64,000 nt of DNA from the NCBI GenBank assembly GCA_023362775.1, contig JALMGJ010000015.1:24889001-24953000 (forward strand), in the 5' to 3' direction. Of this stretch, positions 10,275 through 22,249 are shown piece by piece. Numbering within the stretch: the first letter of the stretch is position 1; each line of letters starts with the position of its first letter. The DNA is from Charina bottae (Eukaryota > Chordata > Lepidosauria > Squamata > Charinaidae). The notes below the pieces were generated by a model. The model searched no databases. It was not told where the DNA came from and was given only the letters and a program-made list of their open reading frames with translations. The translations under genes were made by a program, and so were the position numbers.

Positions 10275-13200
10275 AAAACATCCTTCTGGCCCGAAAGACC
10301 GTTTTATATTTGGGATGAACCCACAGGTTGCTCCTGTGTGTCAACCGAAGTGGGGAGAAAAAATGGGGTGGTGTCTGGGGCGGGCGGCATATGAACTGCT
10401 CTCAGAGGTGAAAACCCAGCTTTGCCTCCTCGGACTCTGGAAGAAAATAATTTCATGGAACCAATGATGGGCAATCTTTCTCTTGCTGCCGGCCCGCCTG
10501 CTTCTGCTCATAGAACATTCTGAGCTGCAAAGGGGTCTGGCCTTGGTAGACATCAGCTTCATGAGCTCCGCTGGTAGACTTGGTTCATGCGTTCTACTCG
10601 GTCCCAATTTGTGCAACTGTGGTTTGCTGCACAAGCCACCCACAGGCTAAGGCAAAGCTGAGGGGCCACTCTGTGGCTTACGCTGCACGGCCCTCCTGCA
10701 ACAGAGGCCGGAGCTGCTCTCCTTGCCAGCGGAGGCCTGTGGGCTGGACCCGCTCGGAGCCTGGACTGCGCTGCAGATGACCTGCCGGGCCTCTGGAGGG
10801 GTCGGGAGCAGCCTTCGCCCCACATCTGAATCTCGTGCTGCAGGAGAAACGTGCCTGGGATGGCCTCACCAGGCCGGCATCTGCTCCCTTCCCGCAGACG
10901 TAGTTCCAGACGAACTCTAAGGCTCCGCTTTCAGCCGGGGAAGGTCTCCTGGGCATCGCATTGCAACGCCGTGGGGAAGAACCTGCCCTCTTGGAGGTCA
11001 CTTTGGGATACCAAGAAGCAGCTGTCCTCAAGGTCCCACCCTGGGAGACTCCATCTTAGCTGATCGTGCTTGGCACGGACTGCTTCTGCCCCACAGACAG
11101 AGGGGCAGGCCGAGCAGCTGCAGAGCTCCAGGGCTGCAGCAGTGAAGCCGGGGCGGAGGGAGGGAGGCAGCTGGGTGCTCTCACCCCCCCACAGGAACCA
11201 TCTGTGTCAGTGGCCAAGCTCAACCCTGCCCAGGGCCCGGCTGCCCATCCCAGCCCATTTCCTAAGAGGTTCCCCTTTGTACTTCCCCAAACGTGGAAGC
11301 CAGGCCTGCACGTGGGCCAGTTAGCGCAAACGGTGGCTTCTTCTGCCCTGAAGAGTGCATTGGTATAAAAGCTTTCCCCCCACCCCCACCCCCGCTGCCC
11401 CCCTCTTAAGAGCTGAGCTACTGAGCTCGGGTAGCCTTTCCATTCATCCAGTTCCGCCTCCCTGGCAAGAGCTCAAGGCTTGCTGCCCTTCCCACAAAAA
11501 TGACCCCTTGGCAGGGATTGGGGTGGGGGAGAGGGAGAGGGAGAAGCCAAACGTTGTGTAGTTGCTCTGTGGTTCCGTATGATTGCCCCTCCCTCCCTTT
11601 TGAACCGCGGACCAGAGTGCCGGAGTGTGAGAATGGGAGCGTGCCCTGACTTCACTTGAAGTGGAAGGGCAGGACAGCCAAGTCCCTTCCTGGGCAATGA
11701 TTCTGCCCCTCAGAAGCCAAAATAAAAAAGTGCCCCTGAGCATATGCAGAACTGAGCGATGCCACTCGAACTCTCACGGCCTTGTGGCGGGTCCCGATGG
11801 ATGCCCACCTCTCCTTTTAGCTTTGGACTGAAACAGGCAGCAGGGGCACCTCAGCCGTCCTCACCTCTGTAGCACCCAGGCCAACCCAACCCACCCCTGA
11901 TATTTGCCCAGGGTGAGCGGGCAGGCGGGCGGACGCGGCCCTTGGGAGCAGGAGGAAATCAAGGCTGGGCAGCTGGAAGCTACAGAGCAGAGCGGCTTCT
12001 CACACACACACACCCCCGCAGCCTTAATCTGCATGCCGAGCCAAGTGGGGAGACCCCACGCCTGCTCGGGCCTCCCGCCTGCAGGGGCCCTCTTCGTATG
12101 CCCCAGTAAGTCCACCGCAAGGGAAACATGGCGCAGCATCCACACCGTGTGCCCAGCCTGTTATTTTGGGGTGGGGATTCCCCTCTCCCCCATCCACTCT
12201 AGTTTCACCGTGAACAAGGAGGGGACACCTTCTGCTGCTCTTAGAATAACGGAAAACCCCGTTGTGGGCTGAAAGAAACTGCACTGGTTCTCACATCCTC
12301 TTCCACACATCGGGCCCAGCGGGGAACGTGGCGAAGAGACTCTTCCCCTGACTTCTGCAGCACTGCCGGGCATTTCGGCTCATTCGCCATCTTTCAGAGG
12401 GGATGGAGGCCTTAGCAGGCCACGGTGGTCTCCATGGAGCTCCAGTGGTTTCTCTCCCGCAAACCCCTTGCTTTCCATCAATAATTGCCTTTTTTCTGGC
12501 TGCTTTAAACTATTCCATTTGGAGGGTTTGGTCAGATGCAAGGATTGGACAACGGCTGCCTTTTGGGTATCTGTTGGACTCCTCTGGGGAAGATCCTGGG
12601 TTGGATTGACTGCAGGGCAAGTAGTTAGATTTCCACGAGGTGCTAAGCTTTATCATCGTGTGGTTTAAAAGCCACAATGGCAGAGTTCACGCAAGACCTT
12701 AAGCTGAAGCCAAGCAAATCCCATTGGCACCGAGGAGGATCTGCCCACAAGAGGTCACCTTGGCATGGTTTGATCCTGCTTTGTTGGAGCCACGCTCAGC
12801 CTGTCCTCCAGTTGGCTGAAAGAGCTTGCTAGAGGGGCAGTCAGGGGCCCCAGGCTGGGAGCAAACCAAAACAGCAAACCAGGTTCAGCAGTGACACGAG
12901 TAGAAACAGGCAAGGTTCCTGTAGCTTAATAGATCTTTCCAGATGCCACACCAGCTGCAAGGGAGCCTGACCTTCAAGACAGGATTGCTTGGATCTCAGT
13001 GTTCTGCCCGAGGCTAACCACTGACCCCCAGGGGCCCTGCTCTCAAGGAGAGCTGTTGCCATCGAGTGTTTTTAAACTTCTGACTCGAGTCCTGCTGCCC
13101 CGAGTGGTGTCTTGTTTGCACTCTCTACCATCTCCGACTGAGAACGGTTCAGGAGCAGCTGCACCAAGCAAGCAATCTTCTTGCTTCCAGAGGCTTTCCA

Positions 13201-13318
13201 GACCATCTCCTGCAAGGGGACTAGAGACGTCTGGTCAACTTGGCCTCTTTCTGAGGTTCTTCTGGAACAAATTCTGCCTCAAGAAGAATCAGCTGGGGGA
13301 AGCTTTCCCAGTGATAGG
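10275..13318. other. no gene recognised
   Basis: Unique sequence. It holds a family C fragment near 10585-10650, a C-rich stretch at 11377-11402, a short CA run at 12000-12012 and a family C fragment at 12652-12720 (GTGTGGTTTAAAAGCCACAA). No recognisable protein domain was seen. Confidence 0.45.
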
Positions 13319-13520
13319 ATTTTTTTTGGTTACCGCACTTTGGGGGCCAAGTTGGGGGCCAGGCTTTCTGACGATACCAAATTATTTAGGTAAGAAGAGC
13401 TAATAAAGGTGGTGAAGACCTCCAGAAAGCATCCCTTGAAACCAAGAAAATGGATATTACAATGGAAAGAGCAGTATTAAAAGGATAAAGTAATGCAATT
13501 TGCCCCTCTCCAAAAGGCTT
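13319..13520 (+). mobile_element. possible CR1-type LINE reverse transcriptase relic
   Basis: A plus-strand frame near 13360-13400 reads S-D-D-T-K-L-F, resembling the F-x-D-D-T-K-L block of non-LTR reverse transcriptases. The following frame is broken by stops. Sequence to about 13900 may belong to the same relic. Confidence 0.4.
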
Positions 13521-13522
13521 GA

Positions 13523-13564
13523 CTCTCCCTCTCTCTCTCTCTCTCTCATTCTCTCTCTCTCTCT
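13523..13564. repeat. (CT)n microsatellite
   Basis: CT dinucleotide tract with one interruption (CATT). Confidence 0.95.
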
Positions 13565-14603
13565 GCTGGGGGATTTTGCTGGCAATGGCTGACTAGCAAA
13601 CAGATCTCAGGATTGTTCAGTTGCTGTCAAAAAATCCATGCTGAGCATCACTGGGAAAAGGATCAAAAGCGAAGCTACTATCATGTTGTAACGCCCAATG
13701 GAAGGCAGACAGGAAAAAATGCCTTTTCACACAAAACACAATCGATCTTCAAAATTCTCTTTCAGAAGAGGTGGAGACTGAGAGTGAATTTAGTCCAATG
13801 ATTGTCCAATTCCTTTCCCAGGACATCCATTGTGGCTTTTCAGTGTCCGGGGAACGCTGTTCATCAAATCTCTTAAGGACTGGTTGTTTTAACCTGCTTT
13901 TTGTCGCTGCTGTTCCTAGCCAACAATTCTTGCATTTCATATTGTATGATAGTGTGATTTTATTATTCTGTAATCAGCCTGGAAACACCATTCAAAATTG
14001 GCATGCAGTAAGACCTTTGCCGCTAATGAATGAAGAAAGCAATTTTAGGTAGCCCTGTTTCATTCTTCTGCCTGCACTTTTCAAAGTACAGCTTTGAAAT
14101 ATTATTGTTCTGTTGGTTTTATTGTTTTATACACTGATCAGAAGTCAGTATTTTTTATTTTACTGAGGGAGTATGTGGTTTGCAGGTACCTCATAAATTC
14201 CTTTGGAATGGGCAATTGGAATATAACTAATTTAAGCAAAGGACTGAGCCCCCCCACCCTTTGCTTAAACAGATTGGCCGGTTCTCGTAACGCACCAACC
14301 TATGGTTAACTGAATTATGATTTACTCTATTAAACCATTTGGGGGAGGGGGGATTGCACATGTCAGTGATGCATCAGCTGAGTTTACAAGACACGCTTGG
14401 CTGAAAGGTAGGTAGCTGAGTGTAATCCTGGGCACCCTGCAAACAAGACCACGGTGGGGGGAGAGACGCCCTAATCTGGAATCCTTCTCTGCTTGAGTGT
14501 AAAAAGGACCTCTTTGGCATTCTGCCACACCCTCGGTTTCTCTGGCAGTCAAGTGACAGTCCCCCCCCCCGCCCCCGTTGCTCACTTGAGGTGCCACAGG
14601 TGG

Positions 14604-14690
14604 TTTTTCATTTTATTTATTTATATTTATATTTCCAATTTCATCACCACCCGTCTCACTCAAAGAGCAACTCTGGGCGGCCTAGAATTG
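14604..14690 (-). mobile_element. LINE-like 3' tail, reverse
   Basis: TTTATTTATTTATATTTATA followed by TCACCACCCGTCTCACTC and ACTCTGGGCGG. This is the reverse orientation of the tail family. Confidence 0.65.
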
Positions 14691-15785
14691 GCACCACTGG
14701 CATACGAAGCACAGGTGCTCTTGTGCAGCCACCACCTGCCCTGCTGAAATAGGTGATGTGATCACTGCCAACTCGGGCAAAGAACAAGGATGGTGCCAAG
14801 AGAGAAGCCCACAGGGATGGGAATTGCACACCCCAACATCCATCCCGAGAGCAGCAGCTCTTCCTCATTTGGGTGATTCTTCTTATTGCTGAGATCAGGA
14901 GGAAAACAAGTAGCTTCCAAGCTCCAGGGATGCTTCAGCAGAGAGAAATCCCAGGGATGTGGGGAAGGGGAGCTAGGACTCCCGCACACCCCAAGCAAGC
15001 TTCAGGGTGGACAGCTCAGGCCAATTCGGCCCTGGCCAGGGTCTCTGCTTGGCCTGGGAATCTTCTCCTCCACAGCTGCACAGCTGGGTCTGATTCGTCC
15101 CAGCCTAGCGTCAAAAACAGCCCTCCAGTGGGCAGTTGTGTAAAGACAAGTGTGAATTTGACATTTTTCAGCCTTCCTGCTTGACACGTTTGCGCAACAG
15201 TTATTTACTGGACGGAGCCTTCTGGCATCCCCAGATAAAACTGGTTTTGCCACTCCTTCAATCACTGCTCAAGCAAGGGAACTGCTTCAAACCTCAGCGA
15301 GGCTTGGCCCCTGGAGATAGGAAACTGCCTTCCTACCGTGGCTTTGCTCGGCCAGGCACGGCTTTCCGGAGACCCAGCTGCTAACCGGAGAGGACCGAGG
15401 TGGGATCCGAGACCCTCCGTATCGGCACGCAGGGAGCCCCTGCCCAACTGACCAGGGTCTCCGCGCCAAGGACAAGAAAGCCAGTGCCTTCCCTTGCTTG
15501 CCCTCAGAAAACTGCACAACTGCATTCGGACAGCAACTTCCTATTTTTTTCCTGGGGAATTCAAGAAAAAAAAAACACATACACGAGGGGCTCTCTGGAA
15601 ATGAAGGGAAAAGTTGTGCAGATGTTCACCCCAGGCCCACATGTCACGAGGCCACCTAGATTTTTTCCAAATTGGGCTCACATATTGTCCACGGTTTGCT
15701 TAGCCATGGGGCTTGTTGACTGAAGTGCAGTGGGGCGGTTCGCGCAGCATGCCAACTTTGGCTGGCTTCACACAGCGCCCTAACT

Positions 15786-16258
15786 TAGGCTGGCCATACG
15801 TCCCGTTTTGAATGGGACAGTCCCGTTTTTTTAACATTTTTCAACCATCCCGTCGTTTTCATAAAAATCTCAATTTTGTCCCGTTTTTTAAACCTGGCGG
15901 GAATGGCACAGGAGGAGGATCCAAGCGGGAGCTGCCCATTGGAGGCAGCCTGGAAGAGGAAGCACTCCCACCTATCAGTGCGCGGCAAAGGAGGGCGAGG
16001 TTTGCAGGCAGGAGCCAATCGCGCGGACAGGGGGTGGGGTTTGCAGACGGGAGCCAATTGCACAGACCGGGGGCGGGGTTTGCAGACGGGAGCCAATCGC
16101 ACGGATCAGGGGGCGGGGTTTGCAGGCGGGAGCCAATTGCGTGGACCGAGGGGCGGGGACCCCTGTCTTTTTCATGAATACGGAATATTACATAACACCC
16201 CGTCCCGTTTTGCCATCCCAATGTCCCATTTTTGTCTCAAGGAAATATGGTCAGCCTA
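15786..16258. mobile_element. hAT-like non-autonomous element with internal minisatellite
   Basis: The 5' end TAGGCTGGCCATACGTCCC and the 3' end GGAAATATGGTCAGCCTA are imperfect inverted repeats. The 8-bp target duplication CCCTAACT is perfect (15778-15785 and 16259-16266) with central TA. Several GTCCCGTTTT words near both ends reflect longer subterminal symmetry. The 473-bp element has no transposase frame; the ORFs that cross it arise from the internal tandem repeat. Confidence 0.9.
15991..16158. repeat. 39-bp tandem repeat, four units
   Basis: Four units of 39, 39, 40 and about 40 bases. Each carries GGAGCCAAT (at 16011, 16050, 16089 and 16129). Units 2-4 and the closing boundary carry GGGGTGGGG or GGGGCGGGG. 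The spacing puts a CCAAT word and a GC-box word in each repeat. Confidence 0.9.
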
Positions 16259-16477
16259 CCCTAACTCCAAGCCTAAGGAACCACATTATGGCTTAGTATG
16301 ATGTATGAACTCAAACCCTCTTCTTGGCTTTCCTGGTAGGTGGGGGTCCATGTAGAGAAATGTGTCCCATCTCTGCAAAAAGGCCAGGGGGCAGTCTGCA
16401 AAATCCCCCCTCCAGGAGGGGCTTTACAAACCGCTAACCCACAGCTCGAGGCAGGGTGCTCCTGTTTCATTGCCCTC

Positions 16478-16506
16478 CTGTCCATCATCATCATCATCTT
16501 CTTCTT
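16478..16506. repeat. (ATC)n / (TTC)n short tract
   Basis: CCATCATCATCATCATC followed by TTCTTCTTC. Confidence 0.85.
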
Positions 16507-16509
16507 CCC

Positions 16510-17215
16510 AAGGAATCCGAGGGACAAACTTACCCTTGAAGATGGGAGTGGGGAGCAAGAAAGCAACAGACAGAAAAGGGACACAACGCATTCAAATAAA
16601 TTATTCCTTTTGGAGGGGGGAAAGCAATCAAAGGGAGGCATGGAGTGGGAGATAAGAGAGTAGACAGAAGGAGTGAGTGTGTGGGGGAAAGAGGATGCGA
16701 TAGGAGAGAGAGGGAAGAACACAGAAGCTGGGAGGAGTGAGCCAGCAAGTTGGAGGGGCAGAGGGGCACCCCCGCCTGGCGCCTATCGCCCTCGCCATCA
16801 CCACAGCCCAACCTCAAGTAGTTTTTCACCAGGATGGGAGTCATCTGCAGCTGCTCTGCTGGTGAATAAGCACCTGCTTATCTCCCCCAACGGCTGTGAA
16901 CAGCTCCAGATTGCCTGGGCGATGAGGGGTTGGCTGCGCACGGCAATTTCCATATCAGCCCCCTGCAGCCGCTGCAACGGAATCACAAGGGGCGCGTGGA
17001 TGGAGGTTGATGATCAGTTGGCGGGGGGTGGTGGAGAAAGGGAGGAAGGCCCAGGCCTAGCGGGGGTCTCTGTTCAAATGGGATGGGGAGGCCCTGCCCG
17101 TGCCAGACCAGCCGGTCAGTCTGGGCAGAGGTGCAGAGAGTTTGGGACGCCAGCTGGGGGAGAGGAGGAGGAAGAGACTCGGTGGCACCTGGCGGCCATC
17201 TTACCAGGGTTAACC
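16510..17215. other. no gene recognised
   Basis: Unique sequence, purine-rich between 16540 and 16760. GGCGGCCATCTTACC at 17191-17205 is a YY1-like word immediately beside a MITE-B copy. Confidence 0.4.
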
Positions 17216-17218
17216 TGA

Positions 17219-17339
17219 GCGTATCCGCATGGTATGGTCAAAAAAGTCAATATGGCAGCCACAATGCTGGCAGGGCCTCAGTCTCACCATTGTGGCCACC
17301 ATATTGACTTTTTTTGACCATCTCCTGTGGACACCCCTA
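17219..17339. mobile_element. MITE-B copy
   Basis: Inverted arms TGGTCAAAAAAGTCAATATG (from 17235) and CATATTGACTTTTTTTGACC (to about 17319), closing with TGTGGACACCCCTAG. Ends resemble AGGGGTGTCC / GGACACCCCT. The left terminus is degraded, so the start is approximate. Confidence 0.75.
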
Positions 17340-17600
17340 GTCAGCCTAAAGGCCGGTGGTTCAAGAGCCCCTGAATTTCCAGATACCCCATGCGGAACTG
17401 TGGTTTGGAGTAGGGGAGGAGGAAGATGACCTTGCAGAGGGAATTCCGAGAAACTCAGTACTTGACTTGACTCTCTTTGGCATAAGGAGGGGGAGAGAGA
17501 AAGTCTGGCCGCCATAACAGTCCTTCTGCACCAAAAACCTTTCTTTCCCATGGTGCTCCACCATCGTCTTCCCACGGCCATTTCCCAATAGCCGTCCTTT

Positions 17601-17632
17601 GGGGAATTCTGGGAGTCAAAGCCCACCCATCA
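17601..17632 (-). mobile_element. MITE-A fragment, probable
   Basis: GGGGAATTCTGGGAGTCAAA followed by GCCCACCCATC resembles part of one MITE-A arm. No terminus is preserved. Confidence 0.5.
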
Positions 17633-17992
17633 GGAGGGTGCCCAGGCTGGGGATGGCTGCTGGACCTGCTTCATGAAGACGGCACTTGTCCCGGTTGGCA
17701 GCGCCCCGGCTGGGATGGCAGGGCCCATGGGAAGCAGCCATTCCTAAGCCCTTCCAGCAGGTGCAACAGAGGCTCGGAGAGAGACTGCTGCTTCCCCCTC
17801 CCCTTATGGCTGGGTCGAACACCAGAGAAAATCCAGTGTGGAACAATTGGGCAGGCAGCCGGGGGGGGGGGTACCTCTCCCCACTCCTGGATGCCCCTTT
17901 TCATCCTCTCTGCCTTGTGCGGAGTTGGACTGAGAGGGCAATAAAGCTGGAGTTTCTGGAGAGGCCCTTTTCAGGGAAGGTAAACCACCGAC

Positions 17993-18099
17993 CAGCTGTT
18001 CGGATCACCCGCCTGTGAAAAAGGGGCAGGATTTTGCTCGCATGAGTGGGGCCGCCATCTTGACTTTTTTGACCACCAGCCCGCCCTGTGGACACCCCT
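17993..18099 (-). mobile_element. MITE-B copy
   Basis: On the minus strand it aligns with the copy at 37626-37723 over most of its length. The plus strand shows GGCCGCCATCTTGAC, ACTTTTTTGACC and GTGGACACCCCT. It includes an exact GCCGCCATCTTG, the YY1-type core. The left end is approximate. Confidence 0.75.
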
Positions 18100-18104
18100 T
18101 CAGC

Positions 18105-21100
18105 CAGATCTCTTTCCGCTCCCCAAGCTCTCTTCCCCCACAAACACACTATTTGCAGTATCCATTCATCGGTCTCCTGCGGCTTGCACAAGGCCTTTCC
18201 CAGTCGTCCTCTTAACCCCAATTCTCTCTCTCCTCCTCCTCCTCCTTCTTCGCTCGCAGCTGGTGCTCTGGCACTTTTGCCAGGAGCTACCACGCTCCCC
18301 CACCCCCCGCCAGCCTCCCCTGGCTCTAGACACTCAACAACCAACTAAAAATAATCCGAAACCCAAGTCCCGTGTGAAAAAGCCTGGAGCCGCTGGTTTC
18401 CTCTGGCCTGCCCTCCCCTCCCCCGTTTCCCAGGCGCAAGAGGGGTCCTCGCCCAGCCTTGCCAAGGCCTGACCCCACACTTCCTGCCTGAAAAGCAGCT
18501 TGTGTTTTCCACACCTGCGCTCTGCAATCAGTTCACATCAGCTCCTAAATCTAACCGAATCCAAAAATATTAAAACCAGGGCCCATCTGTAGTCCAACTG
18601 ATGAGAGCAGATGTGTCGAGGATTTCAGAGGGCTGGCTGGCAACTATTCAAAACTGTCAGAACCTGCACCTGTCCAGACACCACACTTCCCCTTTTTGAA
18701 TTAATCCCCCTCCCCCCTCGGGTTTCTGCAAGGAAAGGGGAAGAAATCCCCACTCGCCCAGTTCGCTTGAGGAGCCGAATGTCTCTTAAACTGATCCAGT
18801 AACCCCCCCCCCCGCCTGCCCACCCCCAGCCATGGAAGCTCTTGGCAGGCCTTTGCATAAACACAAACGCACCGGCATTAAAGCCACCCTGTGGGGAGAA
18901 GGGCAGCAAACATGCCTGACGTCTCCTGAACCCCGCCCAGGTCTGCCAGCTGCTGGGAAACACAATTTGGGGCTCCTGCCCAGGCCCAGGATGGCATCTC
19001 CTGGGTGAAGGAGAGAAACCGAGGCTCATCAAAAGGCAAGGCTGGTCCTTTGCCCTTCGGATGACCACCTTGCTGTTTCCAAGCCAGCCACAAAGAAGCA
19101 GGAAGGGAAGTGATTCTGCCTAGCCTAGGATCTCCCTGCTAAATGGAGGATCGCTCCCCCCACCGGTCAAATCACATCCATCCCCTTTTCAAGCCGAAGC
19201 AACCGCTTCTCAAAGGCCCAGTTGGGCCACCGCTGGGCCCTTCCTATAACTGGAAGAAAAGCCGAAACCTGGATCTGAAGGAAAGCAGCCCAACGAGGCC
19301 ACGTCCTCTGCCCTTCCCTTATGGTTCCTCCTGCACGCCGATAGTCAGCGGTAGACTGCTGTTGCCCCTGAGGGCTCTATTTTGCTCCAGCAGTTGTGAC
19401 CTGCGTAAACACCCGTGGAAGGAAGCAGCGACACACAGGAGAAGGCTGTGGAAGAGAGAGGCTGAGACGCACCTGCCCTGCATGCCGGGTGCCGGGATTC
19501 GTACGCAGCGCAGCCAGCCACCGAGTCTCTTGGCGAAGGGTTCGCTCTTCCCTCCCGGACGAGGCCCTCGCTTAGCCCTGAGGGCCCGCCAGCTGGGGTG
19601 CAGGGCCCCCACCCTGCACTGTGATTTCAGGAAAGGAGCCTCAGCCTGGGGACCATCTGGGGGGGCCCTCAGCTGCAGAGAGGCTAGATAAGCTGCGGAG
19701 GGTGCTGGGGAGAGAAGGGGGGACCCTGGGGGGACGATGGCTGCCGGCTCTCCAGCGGCGTTTCTCCTGCCTGGCAGTCCAGCCAGGTGAGATGGGGCTG
19801 GTCACTGGGAAGCGGGAAGCAGCTGGTGGCACAGCTGGGCATCGAGGGTGGCTCCTGGCAAGTTGCAGGACAAACAGTTTTGGGGAGCAAAGGGCGGTCA
19901 TTGGCAGATGAGCAACGTCCATATGCGGGGACTGGAGTCTGAGAAGTGAGGAGGGCAGCTAGTCCTCTTGGCGGGCACTCCACGACCCCTTGAAGTCACC
20001 AGCGTGGGCCCTTGACCCAAAAGGGCACCTTTTCCTTCGGTGCTTGGCAAGCTGTAAAGAGGGAGGCTCAGTGGAAAGTTCTCGCATCAGGGTAAGCCAC
20101 GGCTTATACACCAGCCACAACGGCTGGGTTGTCACAAGGCAAGAGCCCCCTGCAGCCCCCCCCCCCCCAATGTGGTGCTTTACACAACAGACAAACTCCC
20201 CGTCCCAAGGAGGTGCAGCCCGGCTGGTCCTCCTGCTCCTCGCTCGTGCCCACGAGCAGCTTTTCCCAGCAGGCCGGCTGCAAAGCCAGAGCGCGGCGGC
20301 CACCTCGCTGAGGAGCAGATGGACGGCCAGAAGCCCGGCTGTGCCTCTCAGCAGCCCCCACCCAGCTGCTCTTCCGAGCCGAGCCGAGCCGGGCAGCTCT
20401 GCTCCGCCGCCGGGCTGTGGAACAAGGGGAGGCCGGCTGCTCAGAATCTGCCTCCAGGCAGGGCGCAGCGCCAAGGCAGCTGGCCAAACTCTCTGCCTGT
20501 GAACAATGGGCTGGAAAGGCAGGCAGAAGGGGAAGTGGCTCCCTTCCACCCACCGGAGAAGGATGTCCCTTGACCTTCCCCTGGGTCACGGCCTGGGAAA
20601 GGCCTGCCGGGGCAGGTCAAGCAGGGCGGGCGAGGGCTGCCCGGAGGAAGGGTGCCACGGAGATCCTGTTTCCACGCAGGCTCAGGATGGGCTGCCCCGG
20701 CCTAACCCAGCCAGGCTGCCGAAAGAGAACCAACCGGCAGAGGAGGCGGCAGGCCGGGCCAGCCTAAGAAGCCTGGTAAAGGGGCTCCCAGCGCGGTGCT
20801 TGCTCCCAGCCCGTTTCCCCGGCATGGCATTTGCCGTCTCCCTCCAACGTGCAGCATTACCACCAGGACAGCAGAAGGTCAAAGGCGCATGGCAGCAATT
20901 TGGTTTTATTTTTCTTGCGCACATGCATTGGCAATGCAACCGTTTTTTAGGCTTTTGATACTTCCCACAATTTCTCAGGAGAGGCGGGGCACACTTTAGG
21001 AGCGGAATACAGGAAACGCCAAGCCTGGCTCAGTTTCACCCTGACTCTTTCCCATTTCTACCTGAGAACCCAGTCGATCCCTACTGCAGGTGAGGCTCCC

Positions 21101-21125
21101 AATCAGTCCAGAGAGAGATCTGGGA
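18105..21125. other. no gene recognised; GC-rich centre
   Basis: Unique sequence with C11 at 18803-18813 and C13 at 20156-20168, CpG-containing around 20220-20480, and a family C fragment near 20095-20135. Long frames such as 19959-20549 minus (196 codons) lack any recognisable domain. Confidence 0.45.
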
Positions 21126-21130
21126 CTGAC

Positions 21131-21189
21131 TGGGAATTCTGGGAGTTGAAGTCCACACAGCCTAAAGTGGCCAAGGTTGAGAAACACTG
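21131..21189 (-). mobile_element. MITE-A, single arm only
   Basis: GGGAATTCTGGGAGTTGAAG through GGTTGAGAAACACTG is the right arm alone. Confidence 0.8.
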
Positions 21190-21295
21190 CTCCAGAGTCT
21201 GTAAGTGGCGGACGGACGCCTCACTTAAGGCTGAAGTGCTTCTGGAAAGTGCATGCTAAAGAGTTTACACAGTGGAACTCAACATTTGCTTAGAG

Positions 21296-21421
21296 CAGCG
21301 TTTCTCAACCTTGGCCACTTGAAGAGGTGTGGACATCAACTCCCAGAATTCCCTGGCTGGCTGGGGAATTCTGGGAGTTGAAGTCCCCACATCTTCAAGT
21401 GGCCATGGTTGAGAAACCCTG
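21296..21421. mobile_element. MITE-A copy
   Basis: Both arms are present. Flanks GCTTAGAG (21288-21295) and GCTTAACA (21422-21429) share GCTTA with central TA. Both arms carry GGCCACTTGAAG where most copies have GGCAACTTTAAG. Confidence 0.87.
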
Positions 21422-21908
21422 GCTTAACATATTGCCTTGCTGTTAGAGTAGTCAGTTTCCCCCAACCATAGCAGGAAAGGAAATAGGTCCTGGGGTGGAT
21501 CTTAATGCCTGTTGATTAGGCAGCTACATCCAGATACCCTCTTCTGAGCCACTTCCTCCAGATTCAGCATCTGTCCTGCAGCCCTGTCCTGTTCCTCGCC
21601 TGCCTTGCCTTTTTTGAGGTCAACCATGGTTGACCAGGAGCCAGCACTTGGCTGTGAGCACACGAGACACTCTCCAAACAAACAACAGACAAAGGAACAA
21701 CCAACAGAACTAGAACATGGCATAGCAAACCAGCCCTCTCTGCAGAGCGGTCACGCATCGTGCCCCCACTCCAAAGGACATAACAATAACACCGTTAATC
21801 GACGTAATTAAAGGCTTATGTTCACCGAACCCACTTGGTTCACGTTTGGTTTCTAAATTAACCAGTTTTCAGTTTCCCCAAAGCGTTAAGTCATAAACTA
21901 GCCCAAAG

Positions 21909-21985
21909 GGCTGGGTTCATATAGCACATAAACCAGAAAAGAAAAGAAACTAACCTAGTTTTAGCTTGGTTGTGTGAATGCAGCC
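21909..21985. mobile_element. repeat family C, short copy with both ends
   Basis: Starts GGCTGGGTTCATATA and ends TGTGTGAATGCAGCC, which are imperfect inverted repeats. No convincing target duplication was found. Confidence 0.6.
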
Positions 21986-22120
21986 TGACCTGGTTAAGTG
22001 TTCCATGCTAGTCTCTGGGGCTGCATATCGCTGTTCGCAGTTTGTGGATAACAGTGATGGGCTTTCTCTGTAGGAATTAGTGGAGGGGGGCTTTTGAAAC
22101 TGTCTTTTAAACGTTTAGAA

Positions 22121-22235
22121 CAGTGTTTCTCAACCTTAACAACTTTGGTGGACTTCAACTCCCAGAATTGCTGGCTGGGGAATTCTGGGAGTTGAAGTCC
22201 ACCCATCTTAAAGTTGTTACGGTTGAGAAACACTG
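22121..22235. mobile_element. MITE-A copy
   Basis: Perfect 8-bp target duplication GTTTAGAA (22113-22120 and 22236-22243) with central TA. The left arm lacks the AAGATG block. Both arms carry TAACAAC in place of the usual TGGCAAC. Confidence 0.92.
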
Positions 22236-22249
22236 GTTTAGAAACTTAG

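Larger units (their letters stand above)
15700..16318. mobile_element. repeat family C copy split by a hAT element
   Basis: Left part 15700-15785 (GGCTGGCTTCACACAGC) and right part 16259-16318 (ACCACATTATGGCTTAG, GTATGAACTC) share family C words. They are interrupted exactly by the element at 15786-16258, so family C was here first. Confidence 0.65.

Noticed and set aside
15991..16158. CRISPR-like regular repeats
   Set aside because: Units are directly adjacent with no unique spacers and lie in a transposable element of a vertebrate genome.
15785..16301. Frames encoding a repeated Leu-Gln-Thr-Gly-Ala-Asn peptide
   Set aside because: Translation of the 39-bp tandem repeat inside the hAT element.
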